Source of the DNA: Duganella sp. SG902
GTDB lineage: Bacteria > Pseudomonadota > Gammaproteobacteria > Burkholderiales > Burkholderiaceae_D
Reading direction: 5' to 3'
Length of the DNA: 64,000 bases
NCBI RefSeq assembly: GCF_013376005.1
Contig: NZ_JABMJK010000012.1
Coordinates: forward strand, 155,399-219,398
The position numbers and the translations under genes are program-made. Each line of letters opens with the position of its first letter. Within the stretch, counting starts at the first letter, position 1. The notes beneath the pieces were generated by a model. It saw only the letters and a program-made list of their open reading frames with translations, searched no databases and was not told the origin of the DNA. Positions 33,425 to 45,051 of this stretch are shown here, in pieces.

Positions 33425-34738
33425 TTACTTTGCAATTTTCGCAAATGCGTTGAAATAGTCAGGGAAGGTCTTGTTCACGCATTTCGGGTCGTTGATGCGC
33501 GTGACGGCGCCCTTGCGCAGCGCGCCGTCCAGCGACACCAGCGAGAAGCACATCGCCATGCGGTGATCGTCGTAGGTATCGATGGTAGCAGGTGCGATCA
33601 CGGCCGGCGGCGTCACCTTGATGAAATCCGGGCCCTCCTCCACCGTGGCGCCGACCTTGCGCAGCTCGGTGGCCATGGCGGCGATGCGGTCGGTCTCCTT
33701 GACGCGCCAGCTGGCGATGTTGCGCAGCGTGCTGGTGCCGTCGGCGTACAGCGCGGCCACGGCGATGGTCATGGCGGCGTCGGGAATGTGGTTGAAATCG
33801 GCGTCGATGGCCTTCAGCGGGCCGTTGGCGCGCGCCTCGATCCAGTTGTCGCCCATGGTGATCTGCGCGCCCATCCGCTCCAGCGCGGCGGCGAAGCGCA
33901 CGTCGCCCTGGATCGAATTATTGCCCACGCCCTCCACGCGCACGGGACCGCCGCCAATGGCGCCGGCGGCCAGGAAGTAGGACGCCGACGAAGCGTCGCC
34001 CTCGACGTGGATGGTGCCCGGAGACTGGTAGACCTGGCCCGGCTGGATGGTGAACGACTCCCAGCCATTCTGCTCGACCTTGACGCCGAAGCGGCGGATC
34101 AGATTCAGCGTGATTTCAATGTACGGCTTGGAGATCAATTCGCCAACGACGTCGATGGTGATGGCGTGCTCCCTGGCCATCAGCGGCGCCACCATCAGCA
34201 GCGCGGTCAGGAACTGGCTGGACACGTCGCCGCGCACCGACAGGCGGTCGGTGGTGATCCTGCCCTGCTTGATGTGCAGCGGCGGATAGCCCTTGTTGCC
34301 GGTGTACTCGACATTGGTGCCGGCGGCGTTGAGGGCGTCGACCAGATCGCCGATCGGGCGCTCATGCATGCGCGGCACGCCGTGCAGCGTGTAATCGCCG
34401 CCGATGACGGCCAGCGCGGCGGTCAGCGGGCGGATCGCGGTGCCGGCGTTGCCCATGAAGAGGTCGGCCGATTTATTCGGCAGCACGCCGGCCACGCCGG
34501 TGACGTGGTGGATGGTGCCGGTGGCGGTTTTCTCCTCGGTCCACTCCACGCCGAGGGAGCGCAGCGCGGCCAGCATCACGGCCGTGTCGTCGGAGGCCAG
34601 CAGGTCGACGATGGCGACCTGGCCCTGCGACAGCGCGGACAGCAGCAGGATACGGTTGGAGATGGACTTGGAGCCCGGCAGGCGCACCGCGCCCTCCACG
34701 TGAGGGACCGTTTGCAGGTCGAGGTATTCGTGAGTCAT
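33425..34738 (-). CDS. aroA: 3-phosphoshikimate 1-carboxyvinyltransferase (EPSP synthase)
   Basis: Sixth step of the shikimate pathway. It is 437 residues from MTHEYLDLQTVP. Motifs are 'LPGSKSISNRILLLSAL', 'GNAGTAIRPLTAAL' and late 'DDHRMAMCFSL'. Because residue context is 'NAGTAIRPL', it looks like a class I, glyphosate-sensitive enzyme. The frame extends to 34798 through the REP-like repeat (reading MDSGFRRND…), a common false start. Confidence 0.95.
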   Translation of the reverse strand: MTHEYLDLQTVPHVEGAVRLPGSKSISNRILLLSALSQGQVAIVDLLASDDTAVMLAALRSLGVEWTEEKTATGTIHHVTGVAGVLPNKSADLFMGNAGTAIRPLTAALAVIGGDYTLHGVPRMHERPIGDLVDALNAAGTNVEYTGNKGYPPLHIKQGRITTDRLSVRGDVSSQFLTALLMVAPLMAREHAITIDVVGELISKPYIEITLNLIRRFGVKVEQNGWESFTIQPGQVYQSPGTIHVEGDASSASYFLAAGAIGGGPVRVEGVGNNSIQGDVRFAAALERMGAQITMGDNWIEARANGPLKAIDADFNHIPDAAMTIAVAALYADGTSTLRNIASWRVKETDRIAAMATELRKVGATVEEGPDFIKVTPPAVIAPATIDTYDDHRMAMCFSLVSLDGALRKGAVTRINDPKCVNKTFPDYFNAFAKIAK

Positions 34739-34771
34739 AAAATTTATCCTTTCGCCCTCCCCCGCCCCCCC

Positions 34772-34857
34772 GTCATTCCGGCGAAAGCCGGAATCCATGC
34801 TGAGTGTCCCGGCTTCGGCTGTCGGGTTATGGATTCCGGCTTTCGCCGGAATGACGG
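34772..34857. repeat. Inverted pair of REP-like units inside the aro operon
   Basis: CGTCATTCCGGC-gaaa-GCCGGAAT plus CCATG (34772-34800) recurs inverted at 34829-34857. Each forms its own hairpin, and the two 29-base copies can also pair as one long stem around a 28-base spacer. The pair lies between tyrA and aroA. It is the same family as the cluster at 6399-6536. Confidence 0.78.
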
Positions 34858-34871
34858 CGGAGGGGAGTCAA

Positions 34872-35789
34872 CTAATCTGCTTTATCTTGCGACGCCGGCG
34901 CTTCGGCCGTTTCGATCGCGCTTATCCATTGGTGGCGGGCCTGCTGAGCGTTGCTATAGATCCGCTCCAGCCCCGCCCCATCCCCGGCCGCAAGTTGCGC
35001 GCGCAGCGTCGTCAGCTGCGCCATATAGGCATCCAGCTCCGTCAACAACGCCGACTGATTGGCCAGGCTGATATCCCGCCACATCTCCGGCGACGAGCCG
35101 GCGATGCGCGTGAAATCGCGGAAGCCGCTGGCCGCATACTGAAACAGCAAATCCGCATGCGGCTTCCTGGCGATATCATCCACCAGCGCGTACGCCAGCA
35201 AGTGCGGCAAATGGCTCACCGCCGCGAACACCTTGTCATGCTCCTCCGGCGTCAGCCGATGGATGATGGCATCGCAGGCGCGCCATGCGGCCGCCACGCG
35301 CTCCACGTCAGCCTCCGTATTCTCGGCCAGCGCGGTGATCACCACCTTCTTGCCGACATACAGATTGTCGATGGCCGCATCCGGCCCGTTGGTCTCGCGG
35401 CCCGCGATCGGATGGCCGGGCACAAACTGCGCCACCTTGCCGCCCAGCGCGCGCCGCGCGGCGGCCACCACGTCCGACTTGGTACTGCCCGCGTCCGTAA
35501 CCACGGTGCCGGCCTGCAGATGCGGCACAATCGCCGCCAGAATCGCCTCCGTCTGCGCGACCGGCGCGGCCAGCAGCACGAGGTCCGCGCCGTGCAGCGC
35601 TTCCGCCAGCGAGGCCGGCTCGCTCGCCGCGCCGACCGCATCGACGATGCCCAGCTCCAGCGCGCGCGCCATCGAGGCGGCCGAGCGGCCGACGCCGACG
35701 ATGCTGCGCACCGCGCCCGCCTTCTTCAGCGAACGCGCGAACGAGCCGCCGATCAGGCCTACGCCAAAAATAACGACCTTGTTCAGCAT
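34872..35789 (-). CDS. tyrA: Prephenate dehydrogenase
   Basis: Makes 4-hydroxyphenylpyruvate for tyrosine. The 305 residues open with the NAD fold 'VVIFGVGLIGGSFARSLKKAG', then 'TDAGSTKSDV' and 'GHPIAGRETNGPDAA', the substrate-binding His region. No chorismate mutase domain is attached; that activity is in pheA. The start abuts the hisC stop without a gap. Confidence 0.93.
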   Translation of the reverse strand: MLNKVVIFGVGLIGGSFARSLKKAGAVRSIVGVGRSAASMARALELGIVDAVGAASEPASLAEALHGADLVLLAAPVAQTEAILAAIVPHLQAGTVVTDAGSTKSDVVAAARRALGGKVAQFVPGHPIAGRETNGPDAAIDNLYVGKKVVITALAENTEADVERVAAAWRACDAIIHRLTPEEHDKVFAAVSHLPHLLAYALVDDIARKPHADLLFQYAASGFRDFTRIAGSSPEMWRDISLANQSALLTELDAYMAQLTTLRAQLAAGDGAGLERIYSNAQQARHQWISAIETAEAPASQDKAD

Positions 35790-36899
35790 TTACTCCGCCA
35801 ATGCTTTCGCCAGCGCTGCGATGAACACCGCGTTTTCCTGCGGCAGGCCAATCGAAATACGCAGCCACTCCGGCAGACCGTAGTTGCCGACCGGGCGCAC
35901 GATCACGCCCTGCTTGAGCAGCGCCAGATTCACGCGCGCACCGGCGCCCGCGTCATTGCCCACCTTGACCAGCACGAAGTTGCCATACGAAGGCACATAC
36001 TCCAACCCCATCTGCTCAAACGCCTCGACAAACTGCCGATAGCCAGCCGCGTTGTTGGCCGCGCTCTGCTTGAGGAACGCCTTGTCGTTCAACGCCGCGA
36101 TGGCCGCCGCCTGCGCCAGCGAATTCACATTGAACGGCTGGCGGATACGGTTCATCAAATCCGTCAACGCCGGCTGCGCGATCGCAAAGCCCACGCGCAG
36201 ACCCGCCAAACCATACGCCTTGGAGAAGGTACGCGACACCAGCAGGTTGGGATACTTCTTCACCCACTCCGCCGACTCAAACTGATTCTCTTCCGCCAGG
36301 AACTCGTTGTAAGCCTCATCCAGCACCACCACCACGTGCGAAGGCACCTTGGCCAGGAACGCCTCGATCTCCGCCGCCGGAATGAAGGTGCCGGTCGGGT
36401 TATTCGGATTGGCGATGAACACCAGACGCGTATCATCGCGGACCGCCGCCAGCATGGCCGGCAGATCGTGACCGTAAGCCTTGGCCGGCACCACGATATG
36501 CTGCGCGCCCACGCCCTGCGTCGCCAGCGCGTACACCGCGAACGAATACTGCGAATACACGATCGACTGGCCGCGCTCCACGAACGCATGCGCGGCGATT
36601 TCCAGGATGTCGTTGGAGCCGTTGCCCAGCGTGATCCATTCCGCCGGCACATCGTAGCGCTTCGACAGCGCGCCCTTCAGATCAAAACCGTTGGCGTCCG
36701 GATAGCGCCCCAGCTCCGCCACCGCGGCGGACATGGCCTGCTGCGCCGACGCCGGCACGCCAAACGGATTTTCATTCGACGCCAGCTTGACGATGGAAGC
36801 CTCATCGAGGCCGAATTCACGCGCCACTTCCGAAATCGGTTTGCCGGCCTGGTAAGGGGCGATGGCGCGGACGTACTCCGGGCCGTAGTTCTTGCTCAT
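35790..36899 (-). CDS. hisC: Histidinol-phosphate / aromatic aminotransferase
   Basis: PLP aminotransferase, 369 residues. Visible motifs are 'KLASNENPFG', 'NPNNPTGTF', 'LDEAYNEF' and the PLP lysine in 'SRTFSKAYGLAGLRVGF'. In this position between pheA and tyrA the enzyme probably acts on aromatic keto acids or prephenate as well as, or instead of, histidinol phosphate. No other his genes are nearby. Confidence 0.92.
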   Translation of the reverse strand: MSKNYGPEYVRAIAPYQAGKPISEVAREFGLDEASIVKLASNENPFGVPASAQQAMSAAVAELGRYPDANGFDLKGALSKRYDVPAEWITLGNGSNDILEIAAHAFVERGQSIVYSQYSFAVYALATQGVGAQHIVVPAKAYGHDLPAMLAAVRDDTRLVFIANPNNPTGTFIPAAEIEAFLAKVPSHVVVVLDEAYNEFLAEENQFESAEWVKKYPNLLVSRTFSKAYGLAGLRVGFAIAQPALTDLMNRIRQPFNVNSLAQAAAIAALNDKAFLKQSAANNAAGYRQFVEAFEQMGLEYVPSYGNFVLVKVGNDAGAGARVNLALLKQGVIVRPVGNYGLPEWLRISIGLPQENAVFIAALAKALAE

Positions 36900-36916
36900 G
36901 TTGTCTCTCTTCGAAA

Positions 36917-37990
36917 TCAGGTCAGGCTGACCGGGTAGGAACCCAGCACCTTGAAGAATGCGGCATTGCCTTGCAGCTCATCGAGCGCCTTGGCGACGGC
37001 GGGGTCCTGCACATGGCCTTCCACGTCGACGTAGAAGTAGTATTCCCACGTGCCGGTGCGCGCCGGACGCGACTCGAAGCGCGTCATCGACACGTTGTGC
37101 GCGGCCAGCGAACCAAGCAGGCGATAAATCGACCCCGCCTTGTGCGGCGCCGCCAGCGCCAGCGAGGTGCGGTCCTCGCCCGACGGGCCGGCCTGCAGCG
37201 AGCCAATCACCGCGAAGCGCGTGCGGTTGTGCGGATCGTCCTGGATATTGGCCTTGACCGTGCCCAGGCCATAGCGAACGCCGGCGCGCTCGCCGGCAAT
37301 CGCGGCGATGCCATGGTCGTCGCGCGCCATGCGCGCCGCCTCGGCGTTGGACGAGACGGCGCGCCGCTCGATGTCCGGGTAGTTGTTGTTCAACCAGATC
37401 TGGCACTGCGCCAGCGCCTGCGCATGCGCGCAGATGGCGGTGATGCCGTCCATGGTGCCGGTCGCGGTCAGCAGGCTGTGACGCACGGCGATCGACACCT
37501 CGCCGCTGATGGTCAGCGGCGTATGCAGCAGCAGGTCCAGCGTGCGGCCGATGGCGCCCTCGGTCGAATTCTCGACCGGCACCACGCCGAATTCCGCCGT
37601 CCCCGCCTCGGTGGCGCGGAACACCTCATCGATCGACGAGCAAGGCAGCACGTCGACGGCGGTGCCGAACTGCTGGTACACCGCCTGCTCGCTGTAGGTG
37701 CCGGCCGGGCCGAGGAAGGCCACCGTCACGCGCTTCTCCAGCGCGCGGCAGGCGGACATGATTTCGCGCCAGATGGTCTGCAGCTCGCTGTTGCCCATCG
37801 GGCCGGGATTGCGTTCGGCCACGCCGCGCAGCACCTGCGCCTCGCGCTCCGGACGGAACACCGGGGCGCCGGTTTCCGCCTTCACATGGCCGACTTCCTG
37901 CGCCACCTTGGCGCGCTGGTTCAGCAAGTCCAGGATCTGCGCGTCGATCGAATCGATCCGCTCGCGCAAGGGTTTGAGTTTATCGTTCAT
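36917..37990 (-). CDS. pheA: Bifunctional chorismate mutase / prephenate dehydratase
   Basis: P-protein of phenylalanine synthesis, 357 residues. The N-terminal 90 residues are an AroQ-type mutase ('LKPLRERIDSIDAQILDLLNQRAKVAQEVG'). The dehydratase follows ('VAFLGPAGTYSEQA', 'GVVPVENSTEGAI'). The C-terminal ACT domain ('LALAAPHKAGSIYRLLGSLAAHNVSMTRFESRPARTG') indicates feedback control by phenylalanine. Its start overlaps the serC stop by one base (TAATG). Confidence 0.95.
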   Translation of the reverse strand: MNDKLKPLRERIDSIDAQILDLLNQRAKVAQEVGHVKAETGAPVFRPEREAQVLRGVAERNPGPMGNSELQTIWREIMSACRALEKRVTVAFLGPAGTYSEQAVYQQFGTAVDVLPCSSIDEVFRATEAGTAEFGVVPVENSTEGAIGRTLDLLLHTPLTISGEVSIAVRHSLLTATGTMDGITAICAHAQALAQCQIWLNNNYPDIERRAVSSNAEAARMARDDHGIAAIAGERAGVRYGLGTVKANIQDDPHNRTRFAVIGSLQAGPSGEDRTSLALAAPHKAGSIYRLLGSLAAHNVSMTRFESRPARTGTWEYYFYVDVEGHVQDPAVAKALDELQGNAAFFKVLGSYPVSLT

Positions 37991-39072
37991 TACAGGCCTG
38001 CGAATTCGTTCAAGTAGTCTACGAGCGCTTGCACGCCCTCGATAGGCATCGCGTTATAGATCGATGCGCGCATACCGCCGACGGACTTGTGGCCCTTCAG
38101 TTGCAGCAGGCCGCGCGCTTTGGCGCCGGCCAGGAATGCTTCGTTCTTGCTTTCGTCCTTCAGGTAGAAGGGGACGTTCATGCGCGAGCGGTTGGCCGGC
38201 GCAACCCGGGTTTCGTAAAAATCGCTGGCGTCCAGCGCGTTGTACAGCAGCTCGGCCTTGGCGATGGCGCGGCGCTCCATCTCGGCCACGCCGCCCTGCT
38301 TTTTCAGCCACTGGAACACCAGGCCGGCGATGTAGATGCCGTAGGTCGGCGGCGTGTTGTACATCGATTCGTTGTCCGCCACCAGCTTGAAGTCGAACGC
38401 CGAGGGGCAGATCGGCAGCGCCCTGCCCAGCAGGTCGTCGCGGATGATGACGATGGTGACGCCGGCCGGGCCGATGTTCTTCTGCGCGCCGGCGAAGATC
38501 ACGCCGTATTTCGCCACGTCGATCCGGCGCGACAGGATGTGCGACGACATGTCCGCCACCAGCACCAGATCCTTGAAGCGCGGATCATTGAAGTCCGGCT
38601 GGTACTCGACACCGCCGATGGTCTCGTTGGTGCACATGTGCAGATACGCCGCGCCGGGCGTCAGCCGCCATTCCGCCTGCGGCGGCACTTGCGTCGCCGA
38701 CGAGGCGGCGACGTTCACGTTGGCGTATTTGCGGGCCTCCTTGATGGATTTGTCCGACCACGAACCGGTGTGGATGAAATCGATGGTTGCGCCCTCGGGC
38801 TTGTGGCCCAGCAGGTTCAACGGGATCAGGGCGTTCTGCGACAGTCCGCCGCCCTGCATGAACAAAATCTTGTAATTGTCCGGTACCGCCAGCAGCTCGC
38901 GCAGATCGCGCTCGGCCGCCTTGTAAATCGACATAAACTCCGGTCCGCGGTGGCTCATCTCCATGACCGACATGCCGCTGCCATGCCAGTCCAGCATTTC
39001 AGCGGCGGCCTGCGCCAGCACTTCCTTCGGCAGCACCGCGGGGCCGGCGGAAAAGTTATAGATGTGAGTCAC
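37990..39072 (-). CDS. serC: Phosphoserine aminotransferase
   Basis: PLP enzyme for serine and pyridoxine synthesis. It is 360 residues: 'IYNFSAGPAVLPKEVL' at the N-terminus, 'GGGLSQ', PLP lysine in 'VIFAGAQKNIGPAGVTIVI' and late 'GMRASIYNAMPIEGVQALVDYL'. It begins with GTG at 39072, preceded by AAGGAACG. It opens the serC-pheA-hisC-tyrA-aroA-cmk run. Confidence 0.95.
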   Translation of the reverse strand: MTHIYNFSAGPAVLPKEVLAQAAAEMLDWHGSGMSVMEMSHRGPEFMSIYKAAERDLRELLAVPDNYKILFMQGGGLSQNALIPLNLLGHKPEGATIDFIHTGSWSDKSIKEARKYANVNVAASSATQVPPQAEWRLTPGAAYLHMCTNETIGGVEYQPDFNDPRFKDLVLVADMSSHILSRRIDVAKYGVIFAGAQKNIGPAGVTIVIIRDDLLGRALPICPSAFDFKLVADNESMYNTPPTYGIYIAGLVFQWLKKQGGVAEMERRAIAKAELLYNALDASDFYETRVAPANRSRMNVPFYLKDESKNEAFLAGAKARGLLQLKGHKSVGGMRASIYNAMPIEGVQALVDYLNEFAGL

Positions 39073-39096
39073 GTTGCGTTCCTTCTGATAGAGGTG

Positions 39097-39648
39097 TTAC
39101 TTGGCTTGTTCCTGCTGCAGCTTCTGGATCATCGGGCCGATGCGGCGCTGCACGATCTGCTGGCCCAGCTGCATGCCCTCGCCCATCAGCTTGGGCATCG
39201 AGTTCAGCATCTTGGCGCCCACCGGCGTGCGGTAGAAGGCGGTGATCTGCTTGAGCTCATCGGCGCTGAAGGTGCGCGCGTACAGCGGCACCGTCTCGGC
39301 CAGGATCTCGTCCACCAGCGTCGGGTCGCTCATCATGTCCTGCAGGGTCTTGATCACGCGCGGCAGCTCGGCCTCCATCTTGGCCAGCGCCTTCTGCTTG
39401 TCCTCGGCGCTCAGCTTGGGATTGTTCTTGATGCCGGCCTCGGCGCCGGCGCGCATCGACACGCCCAGGCTCTGCGACATCTGCTGCATCGCGCCCGCCA
39501 TCATCTGGCGGTAGTTCATCGAATCGAACAGTTCCTTGGCGGCGGCGGTGGCGGCCGGATCGGCCGCCGCGGCCTGCGCCTGCGCGTGGGACGGGGCGGC
39601 GCCGATCAGGGCCAGGGAGGTCACCAGTGTAGCTACGATTTTTTTCAT
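39097..39648 (-). CDS. Exported DUF2059-domain protein
   Basis: This is a 183-residue protein with a signal peptide at about 1-24. The DUF2059-like part has 'AKELFDSMNYRQMMAGAMQQMSQS' and 'TFSADELKQITAFYRTPVGAKMLNSMPKLMGEGMQLGQQ'. The function is unknown. It lies between gyrA and serC, 24 bases ahead of serC, and could be co-transcribed with it. Confidence 0.8.
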   Translation of the reverse strand: MKKIVATLVTSLALIGAAPSHAQAQAAAADPAATAAAKELFDSMNYRQMMAGAMQQMSQSLGVSMRAGAEAGIKNNPKLSAEDKQKALAKMEAELPRVIKTLQDMMSDPTLVDEILAETVPLYARTFSADELKQITAFYRTPVGAKMLNSMPKLMGEGMQLGQQIVQRRIGPMIQKLQQEQAK

Positions 39649-39671
39649 CAGTACGCACCTTAAAATAAATA

Positions 39672-39716
39672 CGGGGCCAGTCCCCGTCGCAGTGTGCCGC
39701 GACAGACCTGGCCCCG
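39672..39716 (-). terminator. Branched terminator-like hairpin after gyrA
   Basis: CGGGGCCAG (39672-39680) pairs with CTGGCCCCG (39708-39716). Inside, GTCGC (39686-39690) pairs with GCGAC (39699-39703). In the minus direction the stem is followed by a U-rich stretch (TATTTATTTTAA). It would end gyrA transcription before the DUF2059 gene. Confidence 0.75.
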
Positions 39717-39750
39717 CTGGAGTGGGACTCGCGTCCCGCCTGTCAGCCTG

Positions 39751-42381
<2,631 letters not shown>

Positions 42382-42439
42382 TGGCCGGTCGTTTTACTGT
42401 GGTTTGTTAAGCCTCTCCCAAGAGACAGGCAAGCGTACG

Positions 42440-42448
42440 ATTTTAGCA
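42440..42448 (-). promoter_or_regulatory. Extended -10 promoter element for gyrA
   Basis: TGC-TAAAAT on the minus strand, about 60 bases ahead of the gyrA ATG. No clear -35 is seen at the right spacing, which an extended -10 can tolerate. Confidence 0.4.
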
Positions 42449-42712
42449 TGGGCGCAAGGCAACTAGCGGAAATCCGCGGCGGCCCTGCAATCATGCGGTG
42501 TGGCGGCATGCCGCACGGAGTAACAAGTTGTAATATTCATGACACATTACTCAATTATTATCGACAATCACGTTGCAACAAAACAACATTTTGGTTGAAC
42601 GCGGAATAGCGCCGTGTTGGCGCTATTTAAACGACTTTCATCGAATGTGGCAAAATGGACGAGAAGTCAATTGCTTGAATCACAAGCGGAAAACGAGCCT
42701 GACGCCCCTGCG

Positions 42713-42721
42713 TGGTAGAAT
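42713..42721 (+). promoter_or_regulatory. Extended -10 promoter element for the OmpA-family gene
   Basis: TGG-TAGAAT lies 66 bases ahead of the ATG at 42788. The -35 region is weak. The gene has a strong GAAAGGA ribosome site near 42774-42780. Confidence 0.45.
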
Positions 42722-42787
42722 TCGCCCCACGCAAAGAACTACGTCACGCAGTTTTCTGCAGATATCACCCCCGAAAGGAACAAAAAT

Positions 42788-43504
42788 ATGAAAAAACTGA
42801 TTTCGATGCTGGCCATCTCGGCTGCATTCGCTGGCTCTGCCATCGCCCAGACCGCACCAACCGCGCCACCGTACGCGCCCGTCACCCAGGACATCAAGGC
42901 CCCGACGCCGAAAAGCGCCTACGTGCAGGACGCCCGCGGCGTGATCGCGCGCGACCCGTTCGGCCTGTGCTGGCGCACCGGCTACTGGACCCCGGCCGAC
43001 GCCGTGCCAGGTTGCGACCTGCCGATCTGCGTTGAGCCAGAGAAGCTGGAAAACGGCAAGTGCGTAGCACCGCCGCCACCACCGGTCGCGCCAGCCCCGG
43101 CACCGGCGCCAGCCCCGGCCCCGGCACCGACCCCGGCACCAGTGCCAACCGCGCAAAAAGTGAGCTTCGCCGCCGACGCCTTCTTCGACTTCGACAAGGC
43201 CGTGCTGAAACCGGAAGGCAAAGCCAAGCTGGACGACGTGACCTCGAAACTGGGTTCGATCAACCTGGAAGTCATCATCGCCGTGGGCCACACCGACTCC
43301 GTGGGCACCGACGAGTACAACCAGAAGCTGTCGGTACGCCGCGCTGAAGCCGTCAAGGCCTACATCGTCTCGAAAGGCGTTGAAGCCAACCGCGTGTACA
43401 CCGAAGGCAAGGGCGAGAAACAACCTGTGGCGGACAACAAAACCGCCGAAGGCCGCGCCAAGAACCGTCGCGTGGAAATCGAAGTGGTCGGCACCAGCAA
43501 GTAA
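42788..43504 (+). CDS. OmpA-family outer-membrane / peptidoglycan-binding protein
   Basis: This is a 238-residue protein with signal peptide MKKLISMLAISAAFAGSAIA. It then has a short Cys-containing segment (C58, C73, C78, C90), a Pro-Ala linker of about 35 residues, and a C-terminal OmpA domain ('FFDFDKAVLKPEGKAKLDD', 'GHTDSVGTDEYNQKLSVRRAEAVKAYIVSKGV', 'NRRVEIEV') that binds diaminopimelate in peptidoglycan. There is no room for the eight-stranded barrel of true OmpA. It likely tethers the envelope and is highly expressed, judging by its strong terminator. Confidence 0.9.
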   Translation: MKKLISMLAISAAFAGSAIAQTAPTAPPYAPVTQDIKAPTPKSAYVQDARGVIARDPFGLCWRTGYWTPADAVPGCDLPICVEPEKLENGKCVAPPPPPVAPAPAPAPAPAPAPTPAPVPTAQKVSFAADAFFDFDKAVLKPEGKAKLDDVTSKLGSINLEVIIAVGHTDSVGTDEYNQKLSVRRAEAVKAYIVSKGVEANRVYTEGKGEKQPVADNKTAEGRAKNRRVEIEVVGTSK

Positions 43505-43524
43505 TTGCTGACGCTCCACTGAAG

Positions 43525-43549
43525 AGCCCCGCTTCGGCGGGGCTTTTTT
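43525..43549 (+). terminator. Rho-independent terminator of the OmpA-family gene
   Basis: AGCCCCGC-TTCG-GCGGGGCT (43525-43544), a stable UUCG tetraloop stem, is followed by a run of T to 43549. Confidence 0.92.
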
Positions 43550-43597
43550 ATGGCCGCTGCATTAAAATAGCGGAATTAGTCTTTTTCAATCGTTGCC

Positions 43598-44293
43598 ATG
43601 AACGCCGATCCATTAGAACTGCAAAAATTCTCCGAACTCGCGCACCGCTGGTGGGACCCGACCTCGGAATTCCGCCCGCTGCACGAAATTAACCCGCTGC
43701 GGCTGGAATGGATCAACGCCCGCGCGCCGCTGGCCGGCAGGAATGTGATCGACATCGGCTGCGGCGGCGGCATCCTGTCCGAGTCGATGGCGCGCAAGGG
43801 CGCCACCGTCACCGGCATCGACCTCGGCGAAAAGGCGCTGAAGGTGGCCGACCTGCATTCGCTGGAGTCGGGCGTGCAGGTGCGCTACAAGCTGATCGCC
43901 GCCGAGGACATGGCCGCGCAGGAGCCCGGCCAGTACGACGTGGTCACCTGCATGGAGATGCTGGAGCACGTGCCCGATCCGGCCGCCATCGTGCGCGCCG
44001 CCGCCGCCCTGGTCAAGCCGGGCGGCCATGTGTTCTTCTCCACCCTGAACCGCAACCCCAAGTCCTACCTGTTCGCCGTGATCGGCGCCGAGTACATCCT
44101 GCGCATGCTGCCCAAGGGCACGCACGACTATGAGAAGTTCATCACCCCGGCCGAGCTGTCGCAGTTCATCCGCGGCGCCGGGCTGGAGGTGCAGGGCTTC
44201 AAGGGCATGGGCTACAACCCGCTGACCAAGATTTATTCGCTCAACGACGACACCAGCGTCAACTACCTGGTGGCCGCGCGCCGCCCACTGTGA
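43598..44293 (+). CDS. ubiG: Ubiquinone biosynthesis O-methyltransferase UbiG
   Basis: Performs the two O-methylations of ubiquinone synthesis. It is 231 residues with SAM motif 'VIDIGCGGGILSESMARKGATVTGID', 'DVVTCMEMLEHVPDP' and 'FSTLNRNPKSYL'. The N-terminal 'FSELAHRWWDPTSEFRPLHEINPLRLEWI' is diagnostic. The gph gene starts three bases after it. Confidence 0.95.
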   Translation: MNADPLELQKFSELAHRWWDPTSEFRPLHEINPLRLEWINARAPLAGRNVIDIGCGGGILSESMARKGATVTGIDLGEKALKVADLHSLESGVQVRYKLIAAEDMAAQEPGQYDVVTCMEMLEHVPDPAAIVRAAAALVKPGGHVFFSTLNRNPKSYLFAVIGAEYILRMLPKGTHDYEKFITPAELSQFIRGAGLEVQGFKGMGYNPLTKIYSLNDDTSVNYLVAARRPL

Positions 44294-44295
44294 TC

Positions 44296-44979
44296 ATGAC
44301 CGCCACCCCACGCGCCATCCTGTTCGACCTCGATGGCACCCTGGCCGACACCGCCCCCGACCTGGCCGCCGCCGTCAACCTGCTGCGCACCGCGCGCGGG
44401 CTGGAGCCGACCGCCTACGACATCCTGCGCCCGACCGCCTCGGCCGGCGCGCGCGGCATGATCGGCGCCTCCTTCGGCCTCACGCCGGACGACGAGGGCT
44501 ACGCCGAGCTGCGCGACGGCTTCTTCAGCAACTACGAGGCCGCCATGGCCGTGCACAGCGGCCTGTTCGACGGCATCCGCGAGCTGCTGGACGGGATCGA
44601 GGCGGCCGGCCTGCGCTGGGGCATCGTCACCAACAAGCCCATGCGCTTCACCGACCCGCTGCTGCCGCGGATCGGCCTGGCGCACGCGGCCTGCGCCATC
44701 TCCGGCGACACCACGGCGCACGCCAAGCCGCACCCGGCGCCGCTGCTGGAGGCGGCCAGCCGCCTGCAACTGGCGCCGGAACAGTGCTGGTACGTGGGCG
44801 ACGACCTGCGCGACATCCAGGCCGGCAAGGCCGCCGGCATGCTGACCATCGCCTGCGGCTGGGGCTATTGCGGCCCGCTCGAGCCGCTCCACTGGCAGGC
44901 CGATCACGTGTGCCAGCAACCATCCGAACTGCTGTCGCTGCTGCGATCGACCCTGCCGGCCGGCGCGCTGGCGGCCTGA
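44296..44979 (+). CDS. gph: HAD-family phosphoglycolate phosphatase
   Basis: HAD hydrolase that removes phosphate from 2-phosphoglycolate. It is 227 residues from ATG 44296: catalytic 'ILFDLDGTLADTAPDL', motif II 'GIVTNKP', and motif III/IV 'KPHPAPLLEAA' plus 'YVGDDLRDIQAGKAAGM'. A GTG six bases earlier overlaps the ubiG stop and is an alternative start. The pairing with ubiG is common in proteobacteria. Confidence 0.9.
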   Translation: MTATPRAILFDLDGTLADTAPDLAAAVNLLRTARGLEPTAYDILRPTASAGARGMIGASFGLTPDDEGYAELRDGFFSNYEAAMAVHSGLFDGIRELLDGIEAAGLRWGIVTNKPMRFTDPLLPRIGLAHAACAISGDTTAHAKPHPAPLLEAASRLQLAPEQCWYVGDDLRDIQAGKAAGMLTIACGWGYCGPLEPLHWQADHVCQQPSELLSLLRSTLPAGALAA

Positions 44980-45051
44980 CCCACCGAGATTCTTGTTGCT
45001 GTACGGACAGAGTCGGCGTACTCTAGCCGTACTCAACAATTCAGGTGGATC

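Larger units (their letters stand above)
42382..42787. other. 406-base divergent regulatory gap between gyrA and the OmpA-family gene
   Basis: No gene is visible. The gap holds an extended -10 box for each flanking gene, a perfect 12-bp palindrome GCGGCATGCCGC (42503-42514), and a 9-bp hairpin AATAGCGCC/GGCGCTATT with a five-base loop (42605-42627). The centre (42530-42600) is AT-rich. Confidence 0.5.

Noticed and set aside
33425..34798. Extended aroA start reading MDSGFRRND
   Set aside because: This N-terminus is the translated REP-like repeat, a common annotation artefact; the conserved start is MTHEYLDLQ at 34738.
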